A stretch of DNA of 64,000 nucleotides, taken from the NCBI GenBank assembly GCA_020627785.1, contig JAHDGF010000010.1, positions 27,394 to 91,393 of the forward strand, written 5' to 3'. Below the pieces are notes generated by a model. The model was not told the DNA's origin and made no database searches. It saw only the letters and a list, made by a program, of their open reading frames with translations. This document shows, piece after piece, positions 27,582 through 36,416 of the stretch; the first letter of the stretch is position 1, and every line of letters begins with the position of its first letter. A program made the position numbers and the translations under genes. The stretch is from Saprospiraceae bacterium. GTDB lineage: Bacteria > Bacteroidota > Bacteroidia > Chitinophagales > Saprospiraceae.

Positions 27582-29084
27582 GTGACGGCGGAATTTATTC
27601 AAGGACTAGGATACTTTGTTTTTATCATTTATGTAATAGGGTTAATCTTCATTACAATTTTTTGCCTGATGCAATTTCATCTATTGCTAAAGTATAAAAC
27701 CAAAACCCGTGAAGGAGATCACATAAAAGGTTCAGATGATTTCCTACCCAAGGTCGCCATACAACTACCCATATTCAACGAGCAGTTTGTTGTCGAAAGA
27801 TTAATCGATAATATTTGCAAATTAGATTACCCAAAGGATAAATTACAGATACACATTCTGGATGATTCTACGGATGAAACAGTTGCGATCACAGCGGCAA
27901 AAGTACAAGAGTATAAGGCCAAAGGATTTGATATCGAACAAATTACTAGGGAAGACCGAACGGGATATAAAGCAGGAGCACTAAAGGCGGGAATGAAATT
28001 TTTAGACGCGGATTATGTAGCCATATTTGATGCGGACTTTATGCCCGAACCAGATTTTTTAAAGCAAACCATGCCTTTCTTTGAAAATAATCAAGTGGGA
28101 GTCGTTCAGACAAGATGGGGGCACATAAACCAAGATTATTCTCTATTGACTGAACTGCAAGCCTTTCAGTTAAACGTTCACTTTACCGTCGAACAAAGAG
28201 GCAGATACGCTGGAAATTTTTTGTTGCAATTTAACGGGACTGCAGGTGTCTGGAGAGTAAAATGTATTGAAGAAGCCGGTGGATGGGAAGCAGATACCTT
28301 GACTGAAGATCTTGACCTAAGCTATCGAGCACAGTTGAAAGGCTGGGAGATTTTGTTTTTAGAAGATGTATTAGCACCAGCAGAATTACCTGCGGAAATC
28401 CATGGGCTTAAATCCCAACAGTTTAGATGGATGAAGGGTGGGGCGGAAACTGCTCGAAAAATGTTACCTACCGTATGGAAATCCGATCTAAGTTTAATGG
28501 AGAAATTTCATGCGACCTCTCACTTGATGAGTAGTAGTGTTTTTCTTTTCGTTTTTCTGATAGGTGTGTTTAGTGTGCCATTGGTATTCCTATTAGGTAA
28601 TACAAGCATTGATTTAAATTATTTGTCTGTGTTCATGATTGCTCTTTTATCAATCATAATAATTTACTTCGTGGCCAATGTTCAAACAGCTTGGACTAAA
28701 GAATCACCGGTTAAGAATGTGCTCAAGTTTCTTTTCCTTTTTCCAATCTTTCTTTCCTTATCGATGGGCTTATCTCTACATAATTCCATCGCGGTTATTC
28801 AAGGATATTTAGGGAAGAAATCTGCGTTCATCCGTACGCCGAAGTTCAATATTGTGAACCTAAAAGACTCTTTTAAAAAGACGAGATATAGAGATACCAA
28901 GATTTCATTTGTAACAATTATGGAGGGGTTACTTTCACTTTATTTCTTTACTGCGGTTTTCTTCTCTATAAAGCTGAACATCACATCTATGGTTATTTAT
29001 CATTTAGCATTAGCTTTAGGGTTTGGAACCATATTTTTCTTGTCTATTAGACATATGCAAACTCAGAAAGCACCTAAGAAGTGA
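27582..29084 (+). CDS. Processive family 2 glycosyltransferase (CslA / cellulose-synthase-like)
   Basis: Membrane-embedded beta-glycan-synthase-like enzyme of 500 residues. There is one N-terminal membrane segment (YFVFIIYVIGLIFITIFCLM), a GT-A domain with LPIFNEQFVVERLID, HILDDSTDE, FDADFMPEPDFL, the TEDLDLSYR acid motif and QQFRWMKGG (the QxxRW motif of processive enzymes), then about four C-terminal membrane segments. It starts with GTG nine bases after the first transferase gene and ends in a GTGA overlap with the next. It resembles plant CslA mannan synthases and bacterial relatives. The polymer is unknown. Confidence 0.9.
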   Translation: MTAEFIQGLGYFVFIIYVIGLIFITIFCLMQFHLLLKYKTKTREGDHIKGSDDFLPKVAIQLPIFNEQFVVERLIDNICKLDYPKDKLQIHILDDSTDETVAITAAKVQEYKAKGFDIEQITREDRTGYKAGALKAGMKFLDADYVAIFDADFMPEPDFLKQTMPFFENNQVGVVQTRWGHINQDYSLLTELQAFQLNVHFTVEQRGRYAGNFLLQFNGTAGVWRVKCIEEAGGWEADTLTEDLDLSYRAQLKGWEILFLEDVLAPAELPAEIHGLKSQQFRWMKGGAETARKMLPTVWKSDLSLMEKFHATSHLMSSSVFLFVFLIGVFSVPLVFLLGNTSIDLNYLSVFMIALLSIIIIYFVANVQTAWTKESPVKNVLKFLFLFPIFLSLSMGLSLHNSIAVIQGYLGKKSAFIRTPKFNIVNLKDSFKKTRYRDTKISFVTIMEGLLSLYFFTAVFFSIKLNITSMVIYHLALALGFGTIFFLSIRHMQTQKAPKK

Positions 29085-30424
29085 AGCCACTGGCGGGAAT
29101 AGCCTCCATCATTTATCTGATTTCAATTTACTTTATTTCTGCTCATTGTAAGCAGTCAGATTTCTTTATTATTTTTCCAATCTATTCAATTGCTTTTGCC
29201 TCCTTTGTTTATCTGTTGTACAAGGCTGAAGAACTTAATTTTAAGGTATTGATTGGACTTGGAATTTTGTTACGAATCATACTCGTTTTTAATTTTCCTA
29301 ATTTGTCAGATGACATTTATCGGTTCTATTGGGATGGAATTTTATGGTGGACCGAAATCCATCCATTCGATTATTTACCGAGTGAACTGATGAAGCTTAG
29401 AAGCCTACCTGATAACAGGCTTGAGACTGTTTTCCCCTTGCTGAATTCACCGGAGTACTATACCATTTATCCTCCTTTTTGTCAGATAATTTTTAGCCTT
29501 TCGGCAAAGGTAGGATTAGGTGTAAAGGGTAGTGCCATCTTTCTAAAGTCAATTTATTTTCTTGCTGACCTTATGGTTTTATGGGCGCTCTCTTTACTAT
29601 TGAAGAGATTAGATTTATCTCCTAAATTATCTCTCCTGTATTTCTTAAATCCCTTGATAATTTTAGAATTGGTCGGTAATATTCATGCGGAAGTTTTAAT
29701 GGTTTGCTTCACACTTTGGACGGCATACTTTCTATTTAAAGAGAAATATATTGCTGCTGGTTTAATGTACAGCATGTCCATCTCTTCGAAAATTTTACCA
29801 CTCATGTTTGGGCCATTAATTCTTTTCTATCTCTGGCGAAAAAAGGAAGGCCTCAGTTTTTTCATAAGTTCTGGACTCAGTTTGCTAGCATTATTTGGAC
29901 TAATGTTGGTGGGTAGTGATGTGGGGCATTTGTTGTCATCTATAAATTTGTATTTCCAAAGCTTTGAATTCAATGCAAGCCTTTATTATTTCTTCCGGTG
30001 GCTAGGATTTATCATGTATGATTATAACCGGATTGCATTCATTGGTCCAGCCTTGGCAATGTTTAGTTTGCTTGTAATTCTTGGCATATCCTGGAAAATT
30101 TTGAGCCACAAGATAAGTGAGAGTAGAACCTTGGAGCACCATTTTCTCAAAGCCATTGCTTTTATATTTTGTACTTATTTATTGTGTACTACGACTGTTC
30201 ATCCTTGGTATCTCAGTCTACCCCTGGCTTTTGCTATTTTTTCTGCTCAATTGCGCATCCCAATACTATTATGGACTTTTCTAATCTTTCTTTCATATTC
30301 CGCTTATGACACGGATCCAGTGCAAGAGCATGGCATCATATTATTTATAGAATATGGGCTATTATTTCTAGTAGCTTGGTTGACTTATCGAGGTACCTTG
30401 ACATTTGACCTCGAGTCAGATTAA
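29081..30424 (+). CDS. Integral membrane GT-C glycosyltransferase (polyprenol-phosphate-mannose-dependent-like)
   Basis: A 447-residue protein with about 10-12 membrane segments. The first large loop holds LSDDIYRFYWDG, the acidic motif of GT-C mannosyltransferase-like proteins in which the Asp pair acts in catalysis. It starts with GTG inside the stop of the preceding gene (GTGA), so it is translationally coupled. Such enzymes take sugars from lipid carriers at the outer face of the inner membrane, which fits the first gene of the operon. The product is probably a surface glycan or glycolipid. Confidence 0.82.
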   Translation: MKPLAGIASIIYLISIYFISAHCKQSDFFIIFPIYSIAFASFVYLLYKAEELNFKVLIGLGILLRIILVFNFPNLSDDIYRFYWDGILWWTEIHPFDYLPSELMKLRSLPDNRLETVFPLLNSPEYYTIYPPFCQIIFSLSAKVGLGVKGSAIFLKSIYFLADLMVLWALSLLLKRLDLSPKLSLLYFLNPLIILELVGNIHAEVLMVCFTLWTAYFLFKEKYIAAGLMYSMSISSKILPLMFGPLILFYLWRKKEGLSFFISSGLSLLALFGLMLVGSDVGHLLSSINLYFQSFEFNASLYYFFRWLGFIMYDYNRIAFIGPALAMFSLLVILGISWKILSHKISESRTLEHHFLKAIAFIFCTYLLCTTTVHPWYLSLPLAFAIFSAQLRIPILLWTFLIFLSYSAYDTDPVQEHGIILFIEYGLLFLVAWLTYRGTLTFDLESD

Positions 30425-30559
30425 AATCATTTTTCAATCTAGTATAAAGCAACTCGAAGTCTTAATGCTTAGATCACGGCTTGTAAATCCTTCGATACAG
30501 TTTATATTCGGAGATTCTCCATTCAATTTTATTATCTTCAAATAAATCAAAGTTTAATA

Positions 30560-31666
30560 ATGAAGATCGATCAAATTGAAATTATTCCAATACAGATTAA
30601 ATTGACGGAACCCTTTGTGATTTCGAAAGGGCCATTAACACATGCTCGGAATACCATTGTGAGAATATATGCAGATGGACAAGTAGGAGTAGGAGAGTGC
30701 TGCCCTTACCGAACGATACATGGAGAAACACAACAAGGCACAGTCGCAGCTGGGAAAGATTTGGCGGAATTACTTATTGGGAAGGATGCGAGAGAAATAA
30801 GAAGCTTGATAAAAATTATTGACAAAGCCCTTGCAGGAAATGCTTCTATAAAGTGTGCCATTGATATGGCTTTATATGATTTGAATGCCAAGGCTGTTGG
30901 CTTACCTCTGTATCGTTACCTGCAGGGAGACAATGACAAAGAGATATATACTGACATGACGGTCAGTTTATTAGAAAAGTCTGTGATGGCTAAGAAGGCT
31001 AGAAAGTATGTGGACGATGGTTTTCCTTTTCTTAAGGTAAAGCTTGGAAAAAATGCGGATGACGATATTGAAAGAATGGTTGCCATAAGAAAAGAGGTCG
31101 GTATGGACATCCCAATCAGGATTGATGCTAATCAAGGATGGAATTATTTTGAAGCCTCTCGTGCACTTGATGGCATGGCTTCATTAAATATTCAACATTG
31201 TGAAGCTCCTGTTGCAGCAGGTGATTTTATTGGTAGGGAAAAATTAAGAGCCGAAAGTCCTATTCCAATTATGGGGGATGAATCAGTATTCAGCCATCAA
31301 GATGCTTATAGAAATTTAGCCATTGATGCGATTGATCTTATAAATATCAAGTTGGGTAAGTCAGGCGGAATATGTCATGCCATGAAGATCGCTTCGATTG
31401 CTCAAGCGGCAGGAGTATATTGTCAGGTTGGCTCTTTTTCAGAAACGCGTTTGGGTATTTCTGCCTTAGTACATTATTCGATGGCATGGGATAATATCAT
31501 TTATTATGACCTAGACAGTCCTTTAATGCAATCAGAAAATCCTGTCAATGGCGGAATGGTCTACCATAAGGACTGGAAGGTTACAGTTGACGAAACACCT
31601 GGTATTGGTTGTGATTTCGACGCTAAGTTCTTGGATAGATTTGAAAGGATAGAAGTGAAAGGGTAG
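30560..31666 (+). CDS. Enolase-superfamily enzyme (mandelate racemase / muconate lactonizing type)
   Basis: Metal-dependent lyase or epimerase of 368 residues. The N-terminal capping domain (IPIQIKLTEPFVISKG) is followed by a TIM barrel with the catalytic Lys pair in FLKVKLGKN, metal ligands in RIDANQGWN, HCEAPV and IMGDESV, and the second-side Lys in NIKLGKSGG. These residues match the MLE subgroup, which includes dipeptide epimerases and o-succinylbenzoate synthases. The C-terminal specificity strand (VGSFSETRLGIS) does not name a substrate. It is monocistronic, 135 bases after the glycosyltransferase operon. Confidence 0.87.
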   Translation: MKIDQIEIIPIQIKLTEPFVISKGPLTHARNTIVRIYADGQVGVGECCPYRTIHGETQQGTVAAGKDLAELLIGKDAREIRSLIKIIDKALAGNASIKCAIDMALYDLNAKAVGLPLYRYLQGDNDKEIYTDMTVSLLEKSVMAKKARKYVDDGFPFLKVKLGKNADDDIERMVAIRKEVGMDIPIRIDANQGWNYFEASRALDGMASLNIQHCEAPVAAGDFIGREKLRAESPIPIMGDESVFSHQDAYRNLAIDAIDLINIKLGKSGGICHAMKIASIAQAAGVYCQVGSFSETRLGISALVHYSMAWDNIIYYDLDSPLMQSENPVNGGMVYHKDWKVTVDETPGIGCDFDAKFLDRFERIEVKG

Positions 31667-31693
31667 GCCAGTTTTTTGAGTATGGCGCAAAAA

Positions 31694-31720
31694 AAATCCC
31701 GACACAATGTGCCGGGATTT
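31694..31720 (-). terminator. Terminator of the gldLMN transcript
   Basis: A 12-bp stem with one mismatch (aaatcccgacac / gtgccgggattt) around a 3-base loop. Read on the minus strand it is followed by a run of eight Ts, so it mainly ends the gldLMN transcript about 23 bases after the gldN stop. It may also act weakly for the enolase-superfamily gene on the plus strand. Confidence 0.88.
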
Positions 31721-31742
31721 ATATAATTTGTTTGAGCTTATT

Positions 31743-32612
31743 TTAATAAGTCCAAAGATCGTGTTCAAAGTTGAAAAGCTCTGCTTTAATTTTCTCCGAT
31801 TCTAACAAACGGTCAACGCCAGCATTTTCATAGTTATCATAAAGATCAGAAATTCTTAAATCAAGAGAATTCGATCTTTTAAAGATATAGCTCGCAAAGA
31901 ATCTTTGCTCGAATAGATCATACCAAGACATTGGAGGTAAATCATTGAAGTCGTTAAATACTCTGTACTTCGCAAAATGTCTTCTTGCTTCTGGATAGTA
32001 AACGTGAAATAAAGGTAAAGTATACTTGAACTCCAATGTTTCATTGTCATACTCATCCTTCAATGGAGTGATGCCTAAGATTCTTGACTTAAGAACAGAA
32101 GCTTCCTCATCGAAGAACCATACTTCTTTAATTCTGTACTGCTTAATATCTTCCGCATTGATTTCACTCGCAACGATTTCAATTTTTTCCTCGTAAGTAT
32201 CATAATCAAATACAGTAGTAGTATCGATGCTATTAAGAGTTCCTTCTACTTCATCGATTGTCATCGGTTCAGTGAAGCCTTCATCTTTAAATACAACGAT
32301 ATCACCATTCTGTGCTAATTCTCTGATAACATCAAAGAAAGGCTTTTCAGGATACTTGAAAGGAAGATTCATCTTCTCTCTTGTATCAATGACTCTCCAT
32401 ATTCTTTTTTCCCACCCGATATCTGCTTCTCTAATTGGTTCGTAATCGATAATCATACTTTCTTCCGTAAGAGTTCTCTTTACGATTCCATCAATGTACG
32501 TATCTTCTAAAGGAATACTACCTTCAAATAGACCAGTTTCAGTTTCTTCTTGAGCTGATACCATTAAGGCAACAGAAGCAAGTAAGAACGAGAAAAGAAA
32601 TTTAAGTTTCAT
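31743..32612 (-). CDS. gldN: Type IX secretion / gliding motility protein GldN
   Basis: Periplasmic T9SS protein (PorN in Porphyromonas) that forms a ring with GldK below the outer membrane. The N-terminus is a signal peptide (FLFSFLLASVALMVSA). The body shows family features such as YIDGIVKRTLTEESMIIDYEPIRE, DIGWEKRIWRVIDTREKMN and YRIKEVWFFDEEASVLKSRILGI. Length, 289 residues, is slightly below that of Flavobacterium GldN. It is the last gene of gldLMN, 28 bases after gldM, and is closed by a terminator. Confidence 0.95.
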   Translation of the reverse strand: MKLKFLFSFLLASVALMVSAQEETETGLFEGSIPLEDTYIDGIVKRTLTEESMIIDYEPIREADIGWEKRIWRVIDTREKMNLPFKYPEKPFFDVIRELAQNGDIVVFKDEGFTEPMTIDEVEGTLNSIDTTTVFDYDTYEEKIEIVASEINAEDIKQYRIKEVWFFDEEASVLKSRILGITPLKDEYDNETLEFKYTLPLFHVYYPEARRHFAKYRVFNDFNDLPPMSWYDLFEQRFFASYIFKRSNSLDLRISDLYDNYENAGVDRLLESEKIKAELFNFEHDLWTY

Positions 32613-32640
32613 GATCTTTGGATTTATTGTGTTTAACTTA

Positions 32641-34248
32641 TTATCTGATTTTGAATACCATTCCTCCTAAATCTCTCGCAGCAGCATCACCAGGACACTT
32701 ACATTTGATGTCTTCAAAGAAATAAGTATCAGTTGCTTTCGCTTTCTTCATCATTGCTTGAGAGTCAGCAGTAAACTTACCACCTTTGTTGACTACAACT
32801 TGCGGATCCTGTCTTTTAGGTACTCTTACAAGTCTGAAACCAGCAATGTTACATTTTGCATCAAAGTCAAAACCTTTTAAGATAGGAAATACACCTGGCT
32901 GAATTTTAAACTCACCACTTGGCATTCCTCCACCTCTTGATTTTGAAAGCATTGGTACAGGATCAGGAATTCTTTTTACTCTAAAGTCTTTAGAAGCATT
33001 CATTCCTGGAGCTGATACATTTACTTTAGCAAATTCTCCTTTCTTAGTTGGAGTCTTCACTTTTACATTAAACGTACCATCTGCATTTTTATTGATGGAT
33101 CCTCCACCAGCACCACCCATGCTTACCTTTACTTCAGATGAAGATACACCGGCAGCTGAAACCTCAATTGGGTTATCAACACCTATGTAGAATACATTCA
33201 TCTTAGTAGGGGAGATGGCTACTGATCTTTCTCCAACCTCAAATGAGAATTCTTTTTTGAAGCTCTGAACTTCTCCTGTTACAGGGTTAGTCAAAGAAGC
33301 ACTCGCTGTATATCTTTTGACTCCAACACCAGAAGCTTTTGTTTCATAAACAGCAACTCCTTCCTTGTTTGTAGGAAGTGTTTTACCATTTACAGAAACA
33401 TTAATACCAGTATTTGAATCTGCAGAAGCTGCAGCACTTAAAAAGATTTCTGATTTGTAAGTTTCACCGTTAATGATGTAAGACTTTTCTGGAGCTGATA
33501 CAACCGTGTATTTATCAATAACTACATCAGTTGTCGTTCCTACTTTACCTGCTAGGTAATTTAAGAATGCACTTTCAGAAGATTTTACATCATTTTTAAA
33601 CTTAGAGAATATTGGAAGTACTGCTTGAACTGGCATGTGACTAAAGTTAAAGTGTTGCCAGCTTGGCTTTCCTTTTTTCTCCCAAGTTGTATCATCTATT
33701 TGAATAGAAAGACTTTTTGCGAATTCCTCAGTTTCGTTGATCGGTGTTTCAGGATCATCTTCAACAAGAGCCATCATCGCATTCTTGTACTCAATTAATT
33801 TATTTTTGAGTTCTTCTCCTTTACTTCCAACACCATCTCCAGCTGGTCCATCAACCAACCATCGTGTCGTAACATCGAAGTTCTTTTTTCCGATTAATTC
33901 ATCTGTTTGGGCTCCTGTTTCAGGATCAGGTACATAACCTCCTGATCTGGAGATCAATGAATCTGAAATACCCTGAAGGTAGTTAGCCATATCCGCAGAC
34001 AATTGTCTTCCTGGATCGATTAAATCGGCATATTTGGCCAATGAGGCTTTTTTCTTTGCACCATCTCTAATAGCAGCTGGTAAGGCGCTATTTCCTTGAT
34101 CCAATGCTTTGTTGGATTTTACCAAGCCTTTGTCAACCATTTTAAAGGCGTTGAAGATCTCTGCAGATACATTCAAGGCCAACAGCGCTGTTAATACCAA
34201 ATACATGATATTAATCATCAACTGCCTGGGTTCCTTAGGTATAGACAT
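32641..34248 (-). CDS. gldM: Type IX secretion / gliding motor protein GldM
   Basis: Inner-membrane protein with a long periplasmic arm that couples the GldL proton motor to the outer-membrane ring. The N-terminus PKEPRQLMINIMYLVLTALLALNVS is the single membrane helix and the most conserved part of the family. An alpha-helical domain (residues 35-220) and three beta domains follow, the last two rich in Gly-Gly and repeated KVKTPTKKGEF-type strands. Length 535 residues is normal. It lies 35 bases after gldL and 28 bases before gldN. Confidence 0.96.
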   Translation of the reverse strand: MSIPKEPRQLMINIMYLVLTALLALNVSAEIFNAFKMVDKGLVKSNKALDQGNSALPAAIRDGAKKKASLAKYADLIDPGRQLSADMANYLQGISDSLISRSGGYVPDPETGAQTDELIGKKNFDVTTRWLVDGPAGDGVGSKGEELKNKLIEYKNAMMALVEDDPETPINETEEFAKSLSIQIDDTTWEKKGKPSWQHFNFSHMPVQAVLPIFSKFKNDVKSSESAFLNYLAGKVGTTTDVVIDKYTVVSAPEKSYIINGETYKSEIFLSAAASADSNTGINVSVNGKTLPTNKEGVAVYETKASGVGVKRYTASASLTNPVTGEVQSFKKEFSFEVGERSVAISPTKMNVFYIGVDNPIEVSAAGVSSSEVKVSMGGAGGGSINKNADGTFNVKVKTPTKKGEFAKVNVSAPGMNASKDFRVKRIPDPVPMLSKSRGGGMPSGEFKIQPGVFPILKGFDFDAKCNIAGFRLVRVPKRQDPQVVVNKGGKFTADSQAMMKKAKATDTYFFEDIKCKCPGDAAARDLGGMVFKIR

Positions 34249-34283
34249 TTATATATTATTTTTTAATTAGGAATGGGTTATAA

Positions 34284-34868
34284 CTAAGAAGCAGGTCCTT
34301 TCATTGCACTTAGTACATTTCCATATACTGAGTTTAATCCAGAAAGGTTTCTGTTCAATGAAGCCAAGTTCTCTTGGTAGATTTTAGTATCCTCTACAGT
34401 CTCATTCAATGAAGCCATCGCATCATTCATTTTGCTGTAGAAATTACCCATTGCCTCAATCTGCTGTCCAGTCTGCTGAAAGTCAACTTCTTGAAGTGCT
34501 TTCAATGACCCTAAGCTCTTAGACATCATTTGTAATTCGTCTAACATTCCTCCTAATCTTCCTTCTACAACGTCCGGATCTAAACTTCTCGGAGCGCCTG
34601 AAGATTCTCCAGCTGTAAGTGGTGTAATCGCCGCACCATACTTATCTAGTCCTGGATATAATTTTTCCCAATAGTAATCTTTGTCTGGACCAATAAGTCC
34701 TAAAAATGCGAATAGAATTGCTTCAACAACTAGTCCAACCGTAATCATCATTCCACCCCAAGGGTAAGAGTTAATTTTTCCAAGTGCTCCCAACATTACC
34801 GCTGAGGCTCCAAGACCAATGATCAGGTTTTTAAAGTATTTGAAGCCTTTAGATTTTAACAAGCTCAT
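34284..34868 (-). CDS. gldL: Type IX secretion / gliding motor protein GldL
   Basis: Inner-membrane stator-like protein that uses the proton gradient to drive T9SS and gliding. Two membrane helices lie at the N-terminus (LIIGLGASAVMLGALGKI and GGMMITVGLVVEAILFAFLGL). Glu49 in the second helix is at the position of the essential glutamate of Flavobacterium GldL. The cytoplasmic tail (residues 100-190) is a predicted coiled coil with Gln/Met/Asn-rich heptads. The 194-residue length is close to the family's. A strong hairpin separates it from gldK upstream. Confidence 0.95.
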   Translation of the reverse strand: MSLLKSKGFKYFKNLIIGLGASAVMLGALGKINSYPWGGMMITVGLVVEAILFAFLGLIGPDKDYYWEKLYPGLDKYGAAITPLTAGESSGAPRSLDPDVVEGRLGGMLDELQMMSKSLGSLKALQEVDFQQTGQQIEAMGNFYSKMNDAMASLNETVEDTKIYQENLASLNRNLSGLNSVYGNVLSAMKGPAS

Positions 34869-34954
34869 TTTGTAGTTAATTTAAAAGTTATAAATGCTTA
34901 ATAGTAGTACGTGTAAATAAATCAGTACCGTCGGGATGTTGAATATTTCGTATA

Positions 34955-34992
34955 AAAATGAGAGGATAATACATAGCTTATCCTCTCATTTT
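34955..34992 (-). terminator. Perfect 15-bp terminator-like hairpin between gldK and gldL
   Basis: The arms aaaatgagaggataa and ttatcctctcatttt match over all 15 bp with an 8-base loop. Read on the minus strand it starts four bases after the gldK stop and ends in a short T-run (CATTTTTATA). It should end or reduce transcription from gldK into gldLMN, or protect the gldK 3' end. Confidence 0.85.
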
Positions 34993-34995
34993 CGA

Positions 34996-36237
34996 CTAAA
35001 AGTCGTTGATAGATCTTCCTAAGAAAGTAAGAGCACATCTAAATCCTACATAAGATTTAGTTGTATCCTGGTATTCCCAGTGTCTAGTACCAGTCTGCAA
35101 GAAGTAAGCTACATCTTTCCATGATCCACCTCTAATAACTTTTCTCTTAAAGTTAGCAGGATCATCTTCTTTTGCATCATACTTAAGATCTGGATTTAAA
35201 TCATGTACATGTGAATAGGCATTAGGATGGTATGCACTCTCTGTCCATTCAGCTACGTTTCCAGCCATGTTGTATAGCCCGTAGTCATTGGCAAAGTATG
35301 CATCCGCCTTCACAGTATATAGACCCCCATCTTCTGGGTAGTTTCCTCTTCCTGGTTTGAAATTAGCCAATAAACATCCTTTGGCATTTCTCACATAGTA
35401 ACCACCCCATGGATATGGAGCCATTTCTCTACCACCTCTGGCAGCATACTCCCACTCTGATTCTGTAGGTAGTCTAAATTCTTCACTATTTGGTTCTGCT
35501 TCTCCTCTGAATGAGTTCCAAAGCTGTGTTCTCCAATGAGTAAAAGCCTTTGCCTGCTTCCAGTTTACACCTACAACCGGGTAATCATCAAAAGATGGGT
35601 GCCAGAAATAGTTTCTTGTGTAAGGCTCATTGTATGAATAAGCAAAGTCTCTAATCCAAACAAGTGTATCTGGAAAGATTTCCACTGACTCTTCTTCTAT
35701 TAGGTTAGATCTAACGCTAGAAGTCTTATCATGTGCAGCTTTTTTCCAGTCTATCCACTGATATTTGTATTCGTATTGCTTGGTGTCTAATTCTCGCTTT
35801 CCATTGAGCATCATATCACCTTCATAATACATTTCATCCAAATCTTCAGATGAATAATCCAATTCGTATTCCCAGTCCAACTGTTCGTTGCCGAAGTCAT
35901 CTTCTTTGAAATCACCCATGATCGTGTGAGCTATAGAATCTCTAACCCAGTGCACAAACTGACGATATTCGTTGTTGGTAACCTCAGTATCGTCCATGTA
36001 GAACCCCTGAATTGAAATGGATTTTGGTTTCTGTGTGTACGTGTTGAATACATCTTGATCAGATTGACCAATGTGTAAAGTACCAGAAGGAACATATACC
36101 ATCCCATAAGGATTGATTCCGTTCCATGTAGGTCTGTCCATGACCCCTACTAATTGTCCTGATTCATCTCTGCCGCATGATGTAAGTAACAATACAACGA
36201 CTAAAAATGAAAATAGCGAAATGATATTTTTTCTCAT
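34996..36237 (-). CDS. gldK: Type IX secretion lipoprotein GldK
   Basis: Outer-membrane lipoprotein (PorK) that makes the T9SS ring with GldN. The ATG at 36237 gives a proper lipoprotein signal (RKNIISLFSFLVVVLLLTSC); a TTG seven codons upstream is less likely. The mature protein is a formylglycine-generating-enzyme-like (SUMF1) domain: VPSGTLHIGQSDQD, MDDTEVTNNEYRQFV, VNWKQAKAFTHW, RLPTESEWEYAARGG, GNVAEWTES and VIRGGSWKD. The Cys pair used by true formylglycine enzymes is not seen, as expected for a structural protein. A TATATTTG box lies 53 bases upstream. Confidence 0.95.
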   Translation of the reverse strand: MRKNIISLFSFLVVVLLLTSCGRDESGQLVGVMDRPTWNGINPYGMVYVPSGTLHIGQSDQDVFNTYTQKPKSISIQGFYMDDTEVTNNEYRQFVHWVRDSIAHTIMGDFKEDDFGNEQLDWEYELDYSSEDLDEMYYEGDMMLNGKRELDTKQYEYKYQWIDWKKAAHDKTSSVRSNLIEEESVEIFPDTLVWIRDFAYSYNEPYTRNYFWHPSFDDYPVVGVNWKQAKAFTHWRTQLWNSFRGEAEPNSEEFRLPTESEWEYAARGGREMAPYPWGGYYVRNAKGCLLANFKPGRGNYPEDGGLYTVKADAYFANDYGLYNMAGNVAEWTESAYHPNAYSHVHDLNPDLKYDAKEDDPANFKRKVIRGGSWKDVAYFLQTGTRHWEYQDTTKSYVGFRCALTFLGRSINDF

Positions 36238-36289
36238 CGTCCCAGATCGATTTTCCAAGTTAATTATTTGCCTAAAAACTAAATGTATG

Positions 36290-36297
36290 CAAATATA
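36290..36297 (-). promoter_or_regulatory. -7 box of the gldK promoter (TATATTTG on the minus strand)
   Basis: Perfect TAnnTTTG match upstream of gldK, giving a leader of about 47 bases before the ATG at 36237. It indicates that gldK starts its own transcript rather than relying on read-through from the PorP/SprF gene. Confidence 0.55.
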
Positions 36298-36416
36298 AAA
36301 TTATAATCCAATTATAGAACATATAATCTTATACTGCATAAGCCTAATTACCCAATATAAACGCAACATTCGCTCATCTATTTCACAAATAGAAATAAAT
36401 TCTAATGCTTAATTGC

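Noticed and set aside
36238-36258. TTG start seven codons before the gldK ATG
   Set aside because: The lipoprotein signal is best from the ATG at 36237.
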